Assembly (NCBI GenBank): GCA_018241785.1
Contig: JAFEDF010000019.1
Coordinates: forward strand, 1-38,184
Length of the DNA: 38,184 bases
Direction of reading: 5' to 3'
DNA from: Pseudomonadota bacterium
Lineage (GTDB): Bacteria; Pseudomonadota; Gammaproteobacteria; Burkholderiales; Casimicrobiaceae
Every line of letters starts with the position of its first letter. Position 1 is the first letter of the stretch. The position numbers and the translations under genes are program-made. The notes below the pieces were generated by a model that searched no databases, had not been told where the DNA came from, and worked only from the letters and a program-made list of their open reading frames with translations. Below, piece after piece: positions 31,902 to 38,184 of this stretch.

Positions 31902-31917
31902 GATTCGTTTGGTTGCG
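31874..31917. repeat. Direct repeat B: native tRNA-fMet 3' end and terminator
   Basis: This is the intact-context copy of the 44-bp repeat. It comprises the terminator stem, an 8-9 bp linker and the last 8 bases of the tRNA gene. It is 851 bp from repeat A, in the same orientation, with four mismatches. The brnTA genes lie between the two. Confidence 0.7.
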
Positions 31918-31986
31918 GGGGAAGGATTTGAACCTTCGACCTTCGGGTTATGAGCCCGACGAGCTGCCAGACTGCTCCACCCCGCG
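31910..31986 (-). tRNA. tRNA-fMet (CAT anticodon, initiator)
   Basis: This is a 77-nt cloverleaf with CCA encoded. It reads CGCGGGGTGGAGCAG at the 5' end. The anticodon stem-loop TCGGGCTCATAACCCGA has three G-C pairs next to the loop and carries CAT, and the T-arm has GGTTCAAATCC. The unpaired C1-A72 position and the GGG/CCC anticodon stem pairs are initiator-specific features. A strong terminator follows directly, and the caspase/C13-like gene ends 26 bp upstream. Confidence 0.96.
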
Positions 31987-32011
31987 ATTGACCGGCAAGT
32001 ATAGCAGGATT

Positions 32012-33388
32012 TCAGCGCTGCGCCACCACGCGCCCGCCTCGGCCTTCGCGGAAGGCCTTGAGGCGCTCGGCGATCGCTGGGCCGACCCACAGCACCGGTG
32101 CCGCTGCGCCCTTGCGCAGCAGCACGTTGCGCGCGGTCGCAAACGCCCTCGCGAGGTCGTCGCTGTGGCTCATGCCCTCGCCGAAGAATGCCGCGCCGAA
32201 CGCGCCGGGCCGGATTCCGCCGTTGCAGCCCGCGTCGTGCGCGTCGGAGCCGCTCGACGCGATGACGGCCGTCTCGTCGTCCTTCAGCGCGTCGACCCAC
32301 GCGCCCGAGTGACACGCGGATACCACGACGATGCGCCAGCGGATGCCAGCGCTGTCGAACAGGTTGCGCAGGCCGGCGGGCGACAGCGGCACGAGCTCGA
32401 GCGGCGGGTTGACCGCGTCGAGCGTGCCGTCGCGGGCCGCGTCGCCGGTGAGGTAGACCATCACGATGTCGTCGTCGGGATCGATGATGTCGCCGATCTC
32501 CTCCAATGTCTCGCGCAGGTTGGTGACGGTCGCGAACGGGTACCTGGCAATCGTCGACGGGCTGTTGATCAGCACGACCGAGTGCCCGCGCGTACTCCAG
32601 CGCCGCTTCATCACCTGCGCCGCCGACTCGACGTCGGAGACGAAGCCGATCCGCCGCGAATCAGGTGCGAAGCCGACGAAATAGAGATCGGTGACCCCGG
32701 GCTGCTCGTCGTCGAGGTTGTCGAGAGCCTGGTCGAGCAGAAACTGCTGTGCGGCGAGCGCCGGCTCGGAGGCCGGGCTCACGAAATCCTTGCGCCCGCT
32801 CGCCATCGGCCGATCCGACCACCAGGGTTCGAGCGGTCCGGCGAGCGGAGCGAACCAGACCGGCAGCACGATCACGAGACCGCCGGCGAGCGCGCCCATG
32901 CGCCGGCGCATCGTCCCCGCGAGCTGCTGTGCGTCAAGACAGATCGAGACGCTACGGATGCACAGGAGCGCCGTCCACGCGTCGAGCGCGTAATCGAACC
33001 AGCGCCGGGTCGACTCGGTGATTGCAGGATTGGTCTGCGGCAGGTCGGGAAGGACGTTCACGACCTGAATCAGCGGAAACGCCGCGAGCACGATGACCGG
33101 CAGCGCCAGTGCGAGCGTGGCTTCGCGCCGCCATGCCGCGATGATCGCGGCGGACAGCACGAGCAATCCCAGCGAATACACCTCGCCGTGCAGGCCGAGG
33201 ATCGAGAAATGCGCGTCCTGCGCGGCACGCACCCAGTCGGCGTCGATGTCGATTGCCGCCGACACGATCGCGACCAGCACGAGCTGGCCGGGCGAGATCC
33301 GAAACGACGTTCGCGCAACCGGCAGGAAGAGCGCGAGCTTCAGCCCCGCCGCGAGGTTGCGGCCGAGGCCCGCAAGGGCGTCGCGCAT
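32012..33388 (-). CDS. Membrane-anchored C13 (legumain-like) peptidase-family protein, catalytic His missing
   Basis: This is a 458-residue protein. The N-terminal about 190 residues contain four or five hydrophobic helices, and the rest is a caspase-fold peptidase C13 domain. The nucleophile region is kept: GIRWRIVVVSACHSGAW with C359. The His of the Cys-His dyad, normally in a TSHG motif after a VYL strand, is absent: the sequence is VYLTGDAARDG, with D316 at the expected position. The assignment to C13 and the missing His rest on my recollection of the family. The ATG at 33388 overlaps the thrC stop by one base (TGATG), so it is translationally coupled to threonine synthase. It is probably a pseudo-peptidase or uses another base. 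Confidence 0.85.
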   Translation of the reverse strand: MRDALAGLGRNLAAGLKLALFLPVARTSFRISPGQLVLVAIVSAAIDIDADWVRAAQDAHFSILGLHGEVYSLGLLVLSAAIIAAWRREATLALALPVIVLAAFPLIQVVNVLPDLPQTNPAITESTRRWFDYALDAWTALLCIRSVSICLDAQQLAGTMRRRMGALAGGLVIVLPVWFAPLAGPLEPWWSDRPMASGRKDFVSPASEPALAAQQFLLDQALDNLDDEQPGVTDLYFVGFAPDSRRIGFVSDVESAAQVMKRRWSTRGHSVVLINSPSTIARYPFATVTNLRETLEEIGDIIDPDDDIVMVYLTGDAARDGTLDAVNPPLELVPLSPAGLRNLFDSAGIRWRIVVVSACHSGAWVDALKDDETAVIASSGSDAHDAGCNGGIRPGAFGAAFFGEGMSHSDDLARAFATARNVLLRKGAAAPVLWVGPAIAERLKAFREGRGGRVVAQR

Positions 33389-34827
33389 CAGGCGGCCCGG
33401 CCCGCCACCGCGAGCGCGTGACCGGCGACGTAAGCGGCGACCTCCGCACGGTCGTTGGCGACGACGGTGAAGCGCTGCGGGCGCTTCTCGACGTCGACCC
33501 ACGCAGCCGGCCGCGGCGGGTCGAAGCCGACCGCCTCGCGAATCGTCGCGGCGAACTTCGCCGGCAGTGCGGTCTCGAGGCAGATGACGTGCTCATCGCC
33601 CTCGCGCAGCTCGCGCGCGACCTTGACGCCGTCGGCGGTGTGCGGATCGATCAGCACACGATCGCGCAGGTGCACGTCGCGAATGGTCGCGACGCGATCG
33701 GCGTGGGTGCTGCGCCCCGAGACAAAGCCCGACTCCTGTACCTGCCGCCACAGCGGCGTCCCATGGAGATCGAAACTCCCGCGGCGCGCAAGCTCGTCCC
33801 ACAGGCTGCGCAGCCGCTGCGGGTCGCGCCCCGCGACGTCGTAAACGTAACGCTCGAAGTTCGATGCCTTCGAAATGTCCATCGACGGCGACGACGTCGC
33901 ATGGGTCTCGCCTGCGCCGCGCGGCCGATAGCGCCCGCTCCTGAAGAACTCGTCGAGCACGTCGTTCTCGTTGGTCGCCACGATGAGGCGCTCGATCGGC
34001 AGGCCCATCGACCTTGCCACGTGTCCCGCGAGCACGTTGCCGAAGTTGCCCGAAGGTACCGCGAAGCTCACGCGCGTCTTCGCGGCATTCACTCCGGTCG
34101 CGGCGAGCCAGCCCTTGAAGTAGTAGACGACCTGGGCGGCGATGCGCGCCCAGTTGATCGAGTTGACCGCGCCGAGCGCGTGGCGGCGCCGGAACGCGGC
34201 ATCACCGGCGAGCGCCTTGACGAGGTCCTGGCAGTCGTCGAAGGTTCCCTCGACGGCCAGGTTGTGGATGGCGGGATCGTCGAGCGAGTACATCTGCGCC
34301 TCCTGGAAGGCACTCATGCGCCCGCGCGGCGACAGCATGAATACCGCGATGCCGCGCTTGCCGCGCATCGCGTACTCGGCCGAGCTCCCGGTGTCGCCCG
34401 ACGTCGCGCCGAGGATGTTCAGCACGCGCTCCCCGCCGAGCGCATGCTCGAGCAGCCTGCCGAGGAGCTGCAGCGCGATGTCCTTGAAGGCGAGCGTCGG
34501 TCCGTTGGACAGGCGCAGCAGCGAGAGCCCAGGCTCGAGCGCAACGAGCGGCGTGATGTCGTCGCTGCCGAACGCCTCGCGCGTGTAGGCCGCGGCGACG
34601 ATCCGCGCGAGCGCATCGTGCGCAATGTCGCCGACGAAGCGCGCGAGCACCGCGGTGGCGAGCGCCGGATAGGCGAGGCCGCGCAGCGCCTCGATCTCGT
34701 CGCGCTCGAAGCGCGGATAGCGCTCGGGTACGGCAAGCCCGCCGTCGGGAGCGAGCCCTTCGAGCAGGATCGCACGGAACGGCTGCGGATCGGACTGCCA
34801 CGCGCCGCGCGTGCTGACGTATCTCAT
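33388..34827 (-). CDS. thrC: Threonine synthase
   Basis: This is a 479-residue PLP enzyme that converts O-phosphohomoserine to threonine, the last step of threonine synthesis. It shows the N-terminal MRYVSTRG, the PLP-binding Lys in GPTLAFKDIALQ (K115), the phosphate-binding LGATSGDTGSSAEYAM and VPSGNFGNVLAGH. Its length fits the class with an extended C-terminus found in Proteobacteria and yeast. ATG at 34827 overlaps the hom stop by 4 bp (ATGA). It is the third gene of the alaC-hom-thrC operon and is followed by the C13-like gene. Confidence 0.97.
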   Translation of the reverse strand: MRYVSTRGAWQSDPQPFRAILLEGLAPDGGLAVPERYPRFERDEIEALRGLAYPALATAVLARFVGDIAHDALARIVAAAYTREAFGSDDITPLVALEPGLSLLRLSNGPTLAFKDIALQLLGRLLEHALGGERVLNILGATSGDTGSSAEYAMRGKRGIAVFMLSPRGRMSAFQEAQMYSLDDPAIHNLAVEGTFDDCQDLVKALAGDAAFRRRHALGAVNSINWARIAAQVVYYFKGWLAATGVNAAKTRVSFAVPSGNFGNVLAGHVARSMGLPIERLIVATNENDVLDEFFRSGRYRPRGAGETHATSSPSMDISKASNFERYVYDVAGRDPQRLRSLWDELARRGSFDLHGTPLWRQVQESGFVSGRSTHADRVATIRDVHLRDRVLIDPHTADGVKVARELREGDEHVICLETALPAKFAATIREAVGFDPPRPAAWVDVEKRPQRFTVVANDRAEVAAYVAGHALAVAGRAA

Positions 34828-36140
34828 CCGAGGTCCTCGAGGCGGATGCGAACGACCTTCCCGCGCACCGTCGGCAGCGCCTCGATGCGCAGGATCGCAT
34901 CGTCGACGTTGCGCTCCACCGACCGGTGGGTGAGCAGGATGATGTCGGTCTGGTCCTCGCCTTCGGACGGCTCCTTCTGGATCATCGCGTCGATCGAGAT
35001 GTCGCGATCGGCGAGGATGCGCGTGATGTCGGCGAGCACGCCGGGACGGTCGTCGACGCGCATCCGCAGGTAGTAGCTCGTCTCGACCTCGCCCATCGGC
35101 AGGAACGGCAGGTCGGTCAGCTGGTCGGGCTGGAACGCGAGGTGCGGCACGCGATGCTCGGGGTCGGAGGTGTGCATGCGCGTCACGTCGACGAGATCGG
35201 CGATCACCGCGCTCGCCGTCGGCTCGGCTCCTGCACCCGCGCCGTAGTAGAGCGTCGAGCCGACCGCATCGCCCTTGACGAGGATCGCGTTCATCGCGCC
35301 TTCGACGTTGGCGATCAGCCGCTTCGCGGGAATCAGCGTCGGATGCACGCGAAGCTCGATGCCGTTGCGCGCTCGCCGCGTGATGCCGAGGAGCTTGATC
35401 CGGTAGCCGAGCTCCTCGGCGTAGCGCAGGTCCTCGCGCGTGAGCTTCGTGATGCCCTCCGCATAGGCCTTGTCGAGGCGCATCGGCACACCGAAGGCGA
35501 TCGCCGACATGATGGTGAGCTTGTGTGCGGAGTCGATGCCCTCGACGTCGAACGACGGGTCGGATTCCGCATAGCCCAGCACCTGCGCTTCGGCGAGCAC
35601 CGTCTCGAACGACGCCCCCGTCTCGCGCATCCGCGACAGGATGAAGTTCGAAGTGCCGTTGATGATGCCGGCGATCCATTCGATGCGGTTGGCGGTCAAC
35701 CCCTCGCGCAGCGCCTTGATGATCGGCACGCCGCCTGCAACGGCAGCCTCGAACGCGACCATCACGCCCTTCGCGTGGGCCGCGGCGAAGATCTCGGTCC
35801 CGTGCTCGGCGAGGAGCGCCTTGTTGGCGGTGACGACGTGCCTGCCGAGCGCGATCGCCTCGAGGATCAGGCTGCGCGCGGGCTCGATGCCTCCGATCAG
35901 CTCGCAGACGATGTCGATGCCGGGCCCATGCACGACCTCGGAGGCGTCGGCGGTCAGCCGCACGCCGGTGACGCCGTCGAGCGCATCGGACGCCTTCGCG
36001 AGGTCGCGCGTCGCGATCGCGGCGATCCGGATCGGCCGCCCGGCGCGCCGCGCGATCTCCTCCTCGTTGCGGCGAAGCACGTTCCACGTGCCGCGGCCGA
36101 CGACCCCGAAGCCGAGGAGGCCGACCTGCAGCGGCTTCAC
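34824..36140 (-). CDS. hom: Homoserine dehydrogenase
   Basis: This is a 438-residue monofunctional homoserine dehydrogenase with a C-terminal ACT domain. The N-terminal nucleotide-binding loop is [12 protein letters not shown] and [12 protein letters not shown] follows. The catalytic region has [28 protein letters not shown] and [12 protein letters not shown]. The ACT domain (about 350-425, [17 protein letters not shown]) would mediate feedback by threonine. It reduces aspartate semialdehyde to homoserine for threonine and methionine synthesis. The GTG at 36140 overlaps the alaC stop by 4 bp. Confidence 0.97.
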   Translation of the reverse strand: MKPLQVGLLGFGVVGRGTWNVLRRNEEEIARRAGRPIRIAAIATRDLAKASDALDGVTGVRLTADASEVVHGPGIDIVCELIGGIEPARSLILEAIALGRHVVTANKALLAEHGTEIFAAAHAKGVMVAFEAAVAGGVPIIKALREGLTANRIEWIAGIINGTSNFILSRMRETGASFETVLAEAQVLGYAESDPSFDVEGIDSAHKLTIMSAIAFGVPMRLDKAYAEGITKLTREDLRYAEELGYRIKLLGITRRARNGIELRVHPTLIPAKRLIANVEGAMNAILVKGDAVGSTLYYGAGAGAEPTASAVIADLVDVTRMHTSDPEHRVPHLAFQPDQLTDLPFLPMGEVETSYYLRMRVDDRPGVLADITRILADRDISIDAMIQKEPSEGEDQTDIILLTHRSVERNVDDAILRIEALPTVRGKVVRIRLEDLG

Positions 36141-37336
36141 AGCAGCCCGTCCTCGCGGAACATCTGCTTGATGCCGCGAATCGCCTGGCGTGTGCGCGCC
36201 TCGTTCTCGATCATCGCGAAGCGGACGTGTCCGTCGCCGAACTCGCCGAAACCGACCCCGGGCGAGACCGAGACCTTCGCGCGGTCGAGGATGCGCTTCG
36301 AGAATTCGAGCGAGCCTTCCTTCGCGTAGAACCCGGGAATCTTCGCCCACACGTACATCGACGCCTTCGGAACGTCGACCATCCAGCCGGCCTCGTGCAG
36401 GCCCTTGACGAGCACGTCGCGGCGGCGCTGGTACGTGGCGGTGATCCCGGCGACGCAGTCCTGCGCGCCCTCGAGCGCGGCGATCGCCGCCACCTGGATC
36501 GGCGTGAAGGTGCCGTAGTCGTGATAGCCCTTGATCCGCGACAGCGCGTAGACGAGGTCGCGGTTGCCGACCATGAAGCCGATCCGCCAGCCCGCCATGT
36601 TGTAGCTCTTCGACATCGTGAAGAACTCGACCGCCACGTCGCGCGCGCCGGGGACCTGCATGATCGAAGGCGCCTGCCAGCCGTCGAAGCAGATGTCGGC
36701 GTAGGCGAGGTCGTGCACGACCCAGATGCCGTGCTCCTTCGCGAGGGCGATCAGCTTCTCGAAGAACGGCAGCTCGACGCACTGCGCGGTCGGATTGGCC
36801 GGGAAGTTGACGATCAGCATCTTCGGCTTCGGCACCGACAGCCTGATCGTGCGCTCGAGCTCGGCGAAGAAGTCGACGTCGGGGGTGAGCGGCACCTGGC
36901 GGATGTCGGCGCCGGCGATCACCGGCCCGTAGATGTGGATCGGGTAGCTCGGGTTGGGGACGAGCACCGTGTCGCCGCGGCCGAGCGTGGCGAGCGCCAG
37001 GTGGGCGATCCCCTCCTTCGAGCCGATGGTGACGATCGCCTCGGTCTCGGGATCGAATTCGATGCCCCAGCGACGGCTGTACCAGTGGCAGATCGCCCGG
37101 CGCAGCCGGGGGATCCCCTTGGACACCGAATAGCCGTGCGTGTCACCGCGCTGGACGGTCTCGACGAGCTTGGCGACGATGTGCGGCGGCGTCGGCCCGT
37201 CGGGATTGCCCATGCCGAAATCGATGATGTCCTCGCCGCGACGGCGTGCCGCCATCTTGAGCTCGGAGGTGATGCTGAACACGTACGGCGGAAGCCGCTC
37301 GATGCGTGCGAAGTGCGTCTGGGGAGAGGAGGCCAT
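36137..37336 (-). CDS. alaC: Alanine-synthesising class I aminotransferase
   Basis: This is a 399-residue class I/II PLP aminotransferase. It has [15 protein letters not shown] and [15 protein letters not shown] at the N-terminus, then [11 protein letters not shown] and [14 protein letters not shown]. The Schiff-base Lys is in [12 protein letters not shown] (K243), and [19 protein letters not shown] lies near the end. This pattern is AlaC-like (pyruvate/glutamate), and the gene commonly precedes hom and thrC in Betaproteobacteria. ATG at 37336 is preceded by an AGGAGG-like run in reverse of the CCTC-rich strand only weakly, so its ribosome site is unremarkable. It is the first gene of the operon, divergent from the Mth938-domain gene. 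Confidence 0.93.
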   Translation of the reverse strand: MASSPQTHFARIERLPPYVFSITSELKMAARRRGEDIIDFGMGNPDGPTPPHIVAKLVETVQRGDTHGYSVSKGIPRLRRAICHWYSRRWGIEFDPETEAIVTIGSKEGIAHLALATLGRGDTVLVPNPSYPIHIYGPVIAGADIRQVPLTPDVDFFAELERTIRLSVPKPKMLIVNFPANPTAQCVELPFFEKLIALAKEHGIWVVHDLAYADICFDGWQAPSIMQVPGARDVAVEFFTMSKSYNMAGWRIGFMVGNRDLVYALSRIKGYHDYGTFTPIQVAAIAALEGAQDCVAGITATYQRRRDVLVKGLHEAGWMVDVPKASMYVWAKIPGFYAKEGSLEFSKRILDRAKVSVSPGVGFGEFGDGHVRFAMIENEARTRQAIRGIKQMFREDGLL

Positions 37337-37423
37337 GCCGGGCTCTAGCGTAAGCGCCCGGAACCGTCCGAGCGACGTAGACGTGGTGAGTTGCGGATTC
37401 TACGCGAATCGATCGTCGGGGCT

Positions 37424-37431
37424 GCGATAAT
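37424..37431 (+). promoter_or_regulatory. Possible extended -10 promoter for the Mth938-domain gene
   Basis: TGCGATAAT-like sequence (TG at 37423-37424, GATAAT at 37426-37431) resembles an extended -10 element about 59 bp upstream of the ATG at 37490. No good -35 box is seen at 17 bp. It lies in the divergent region shared with alaC. Confidence 0.3.
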
Positions 37432-37489
37432 GGCTTCCACAACGCCGGGACCGGCCGGGAAACAACGGCCGCCCCGGAGGCTCGATGCG

Positions 37490-37873
37490 ATGAAATTTCA
37501 CCTGCAGGCGCCGGGTGCGCACGTCGTGACGGGGTTCGGCGATGGCTGGATCCGCGTCGGGGTCGACGAGTACCGCGAAGGCGTCGTGCTCCTGCCCGAT
37601 CGCGTCGAGCCCGGCTGGGCGCCAGCCGGCTTCGACGCGCTGACCGCCGACGACTTCGCGCGGCTTCTCGAATCGCAGCCCGAGATCGTGCTCCTCGGCA
37701 CCGGAGCAAGGCAGCGATTCCCGCATCCGCGCCTGTTGCGCGCGCTCTACGAGGCGCACGTCGGCGTCGAGACGATGGATACGCACGCCGCGTGTCGCAC
37801 GTTCAACATCCTGGCGGCGGAGTCGCGGCGGGTCGCGGCGGCGCTCGCGCTCGAATTGGAGGCCTTACCGTGA
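37490..37873 (+). CDS. Mth938-like domain protein
   Basis: This is a 127-residue soluble protein. It matches the Mth938/AAMDC-like domain: WIRVGVDEYREGVVLLPD near the N-terminus, then EIVLLGTGARQRFPHPRLL, then VGVETMDTHAACRTFNILAAESRRVAAAL. The family is found across bacteria, archaea and eukaryotes (NDUFAF3-related), and its bacterial role is unclear. ATG at 37490 is used because CGGAGG lies 9 bp upstream; the open frame starts earlier but its extra N-terminus is not family-like. Its stop overlaps the next gene (GTGA). Confidence 0.9.
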   Translation: MKFHLQAPGAHVVTGFGDGWIRVGVDEYREGVVLLPDRVEPGWAPAGFDALTADDFARLLESQPEIVLLGTGARQRFPHPRLLRALYEAHVGVETMDTHAACRTFNILAAESRRVAAALALELEALP

Positions 37874-38184
37874 CTCAACAGGGCAAACTGCGCGCGAGCC
37901 TCGTCGTGATCGCGCTCCTCGTCATCGCGCTCGTCGGGCTCCTCGTCAAGTTCGCCGTCATCGGCTCGACACTGCCGGCGCAGGACGGCCGCATCGTCGT
38001 CATGCTCGATCCCGGCGAGCGCGCGCTGATGCTTCGCGAGATGCGCGGCTTCGTCGACGCGCTGCAGCGAATCACCGACGGGCTCTCGCGCGGGGACTCG
38101 AAGGAAGTCTCCGAGGCGGCGCGCGCGGTGGGCGTTGCGGCCGCGCACAACGCCCCGGTCACGATGCTCGGGAAGCTCCCGCTC
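37870..38184 (+). CDS. Membrane-anchored periplasmic protein, truncated by window edge
   Basis: The first 105 residues are visible. One hydrophobic helix (about 9-32, VVIALLVIALVGLLVKFAV) would anchor the protein with the rest in the periplasm. The following segment (ALMLREMRGFVDALQRITDG, then AARAVGVAAAHNAPVTMLGK) looks helical and resembles small haem or metal-binding four-helix proteins, but no CxxCH appears before the cut. The GTG at 37870 overlaps the Mth938-domain gene stop by 4 bp, so the two are translationally coupled. I do not recognise the family with certainty. Confidence 0.7.
   Translation, partial: MTQQGKLRASLVVIALLVIALVGLLVKFAVIGSTLPAQDGRIVVMLDPGERALMLREMRGFVDALQRITDGLSRGDSKEVSEAARAVGVAAAHNAPVTMLGKLPL

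Overview
The window is high-GC, densely packed DNA that looks chromosomal and proteobacterial, most likely betaproteobacterial (Burkholderiales-like). The evidence is the tightly overlapping alaC-hom-thrC operon, an initiator tRNA-fMet with encoded CCA, a TonB-dependent receptor and an anaerobic-type hemN. No rRNA, CRISPR array or intact insertion sequence was seen.

Region 1 (148-16221) looks like a catabolic locus. On the + strand it has a Rieske/FAD reductase, a three-gene ABC importer and a ketopantoate-reductase-family enzyme. A five-gene minus-strand operon follows: fdrA, carbamate kinase, DUF1116 (YlbE/AllG-like), a gamma-glutamyltransferase-fold amidohydrolase and DUF2877 (YlbF/AllH-like). 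FdrA/YlbE/YlbF are the E. coli oxamate carbamoyltransferase set. The GGT-fold gene sits between two of these subunits with gaps of only 2 and 5 bp, and resembles HpxW-type oxamate amidohydrolase. My reading is a complete energy-conserving oxalurate route: oxalurate + Pi to oxamate + carbamoyl phosphate; carbamoyl phosphate + ADP to ATP; oxamate to oxalate + ammonia. A divergent LysR regulator, a cytosine-deaminase-like amidohydrolase with altered catalytic residues and a DUF1097 membrane protein complete the locus. No allantoin genes are present, so the source of the substrate is open.

Region 2 (16332-20822) has a small membrane protein built of three tandem two-helix repeats, a DUF2630 protein, a B12-binding-type radical SAM enzyme and hemN, the last two convergent with overlapping 3' ends. 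A perfect FNR/DNR-type palindrome lies between hemN and the next gene.

Region 3 (20979-30557) has a TonB-dependent receptor, two decayed cytochrome c genes (one apparently an internal-deletion product), a DehI-family haloacid dehalogenase and an EamA exporter. An aspartate/glutamate racemase-like protein lacking its first catalytic Cys heads a polar amino-acid ABC importer. A DsrE-family protein ends the region.

Region 4 (30558-31986) is a small island next to tRNA-fMet. A 44-bp repeat, made of the last 8 bases of the tRNA plus its terminator, occurs on both sides of a brnT-brnA toxin-antitoxin pair. No integrase is present.

Region 5 (32012-38184) is housekeeping: alaC, hom and thrC (4-bp overlaps), followed by a membrane-anchored C13-peptidase-like protein that starts on the thrC stop codon and lacks the expected catalytic His. 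Divergently there is an Mth938-domain protein and a truncated membrane-anchored protein at the window edge.
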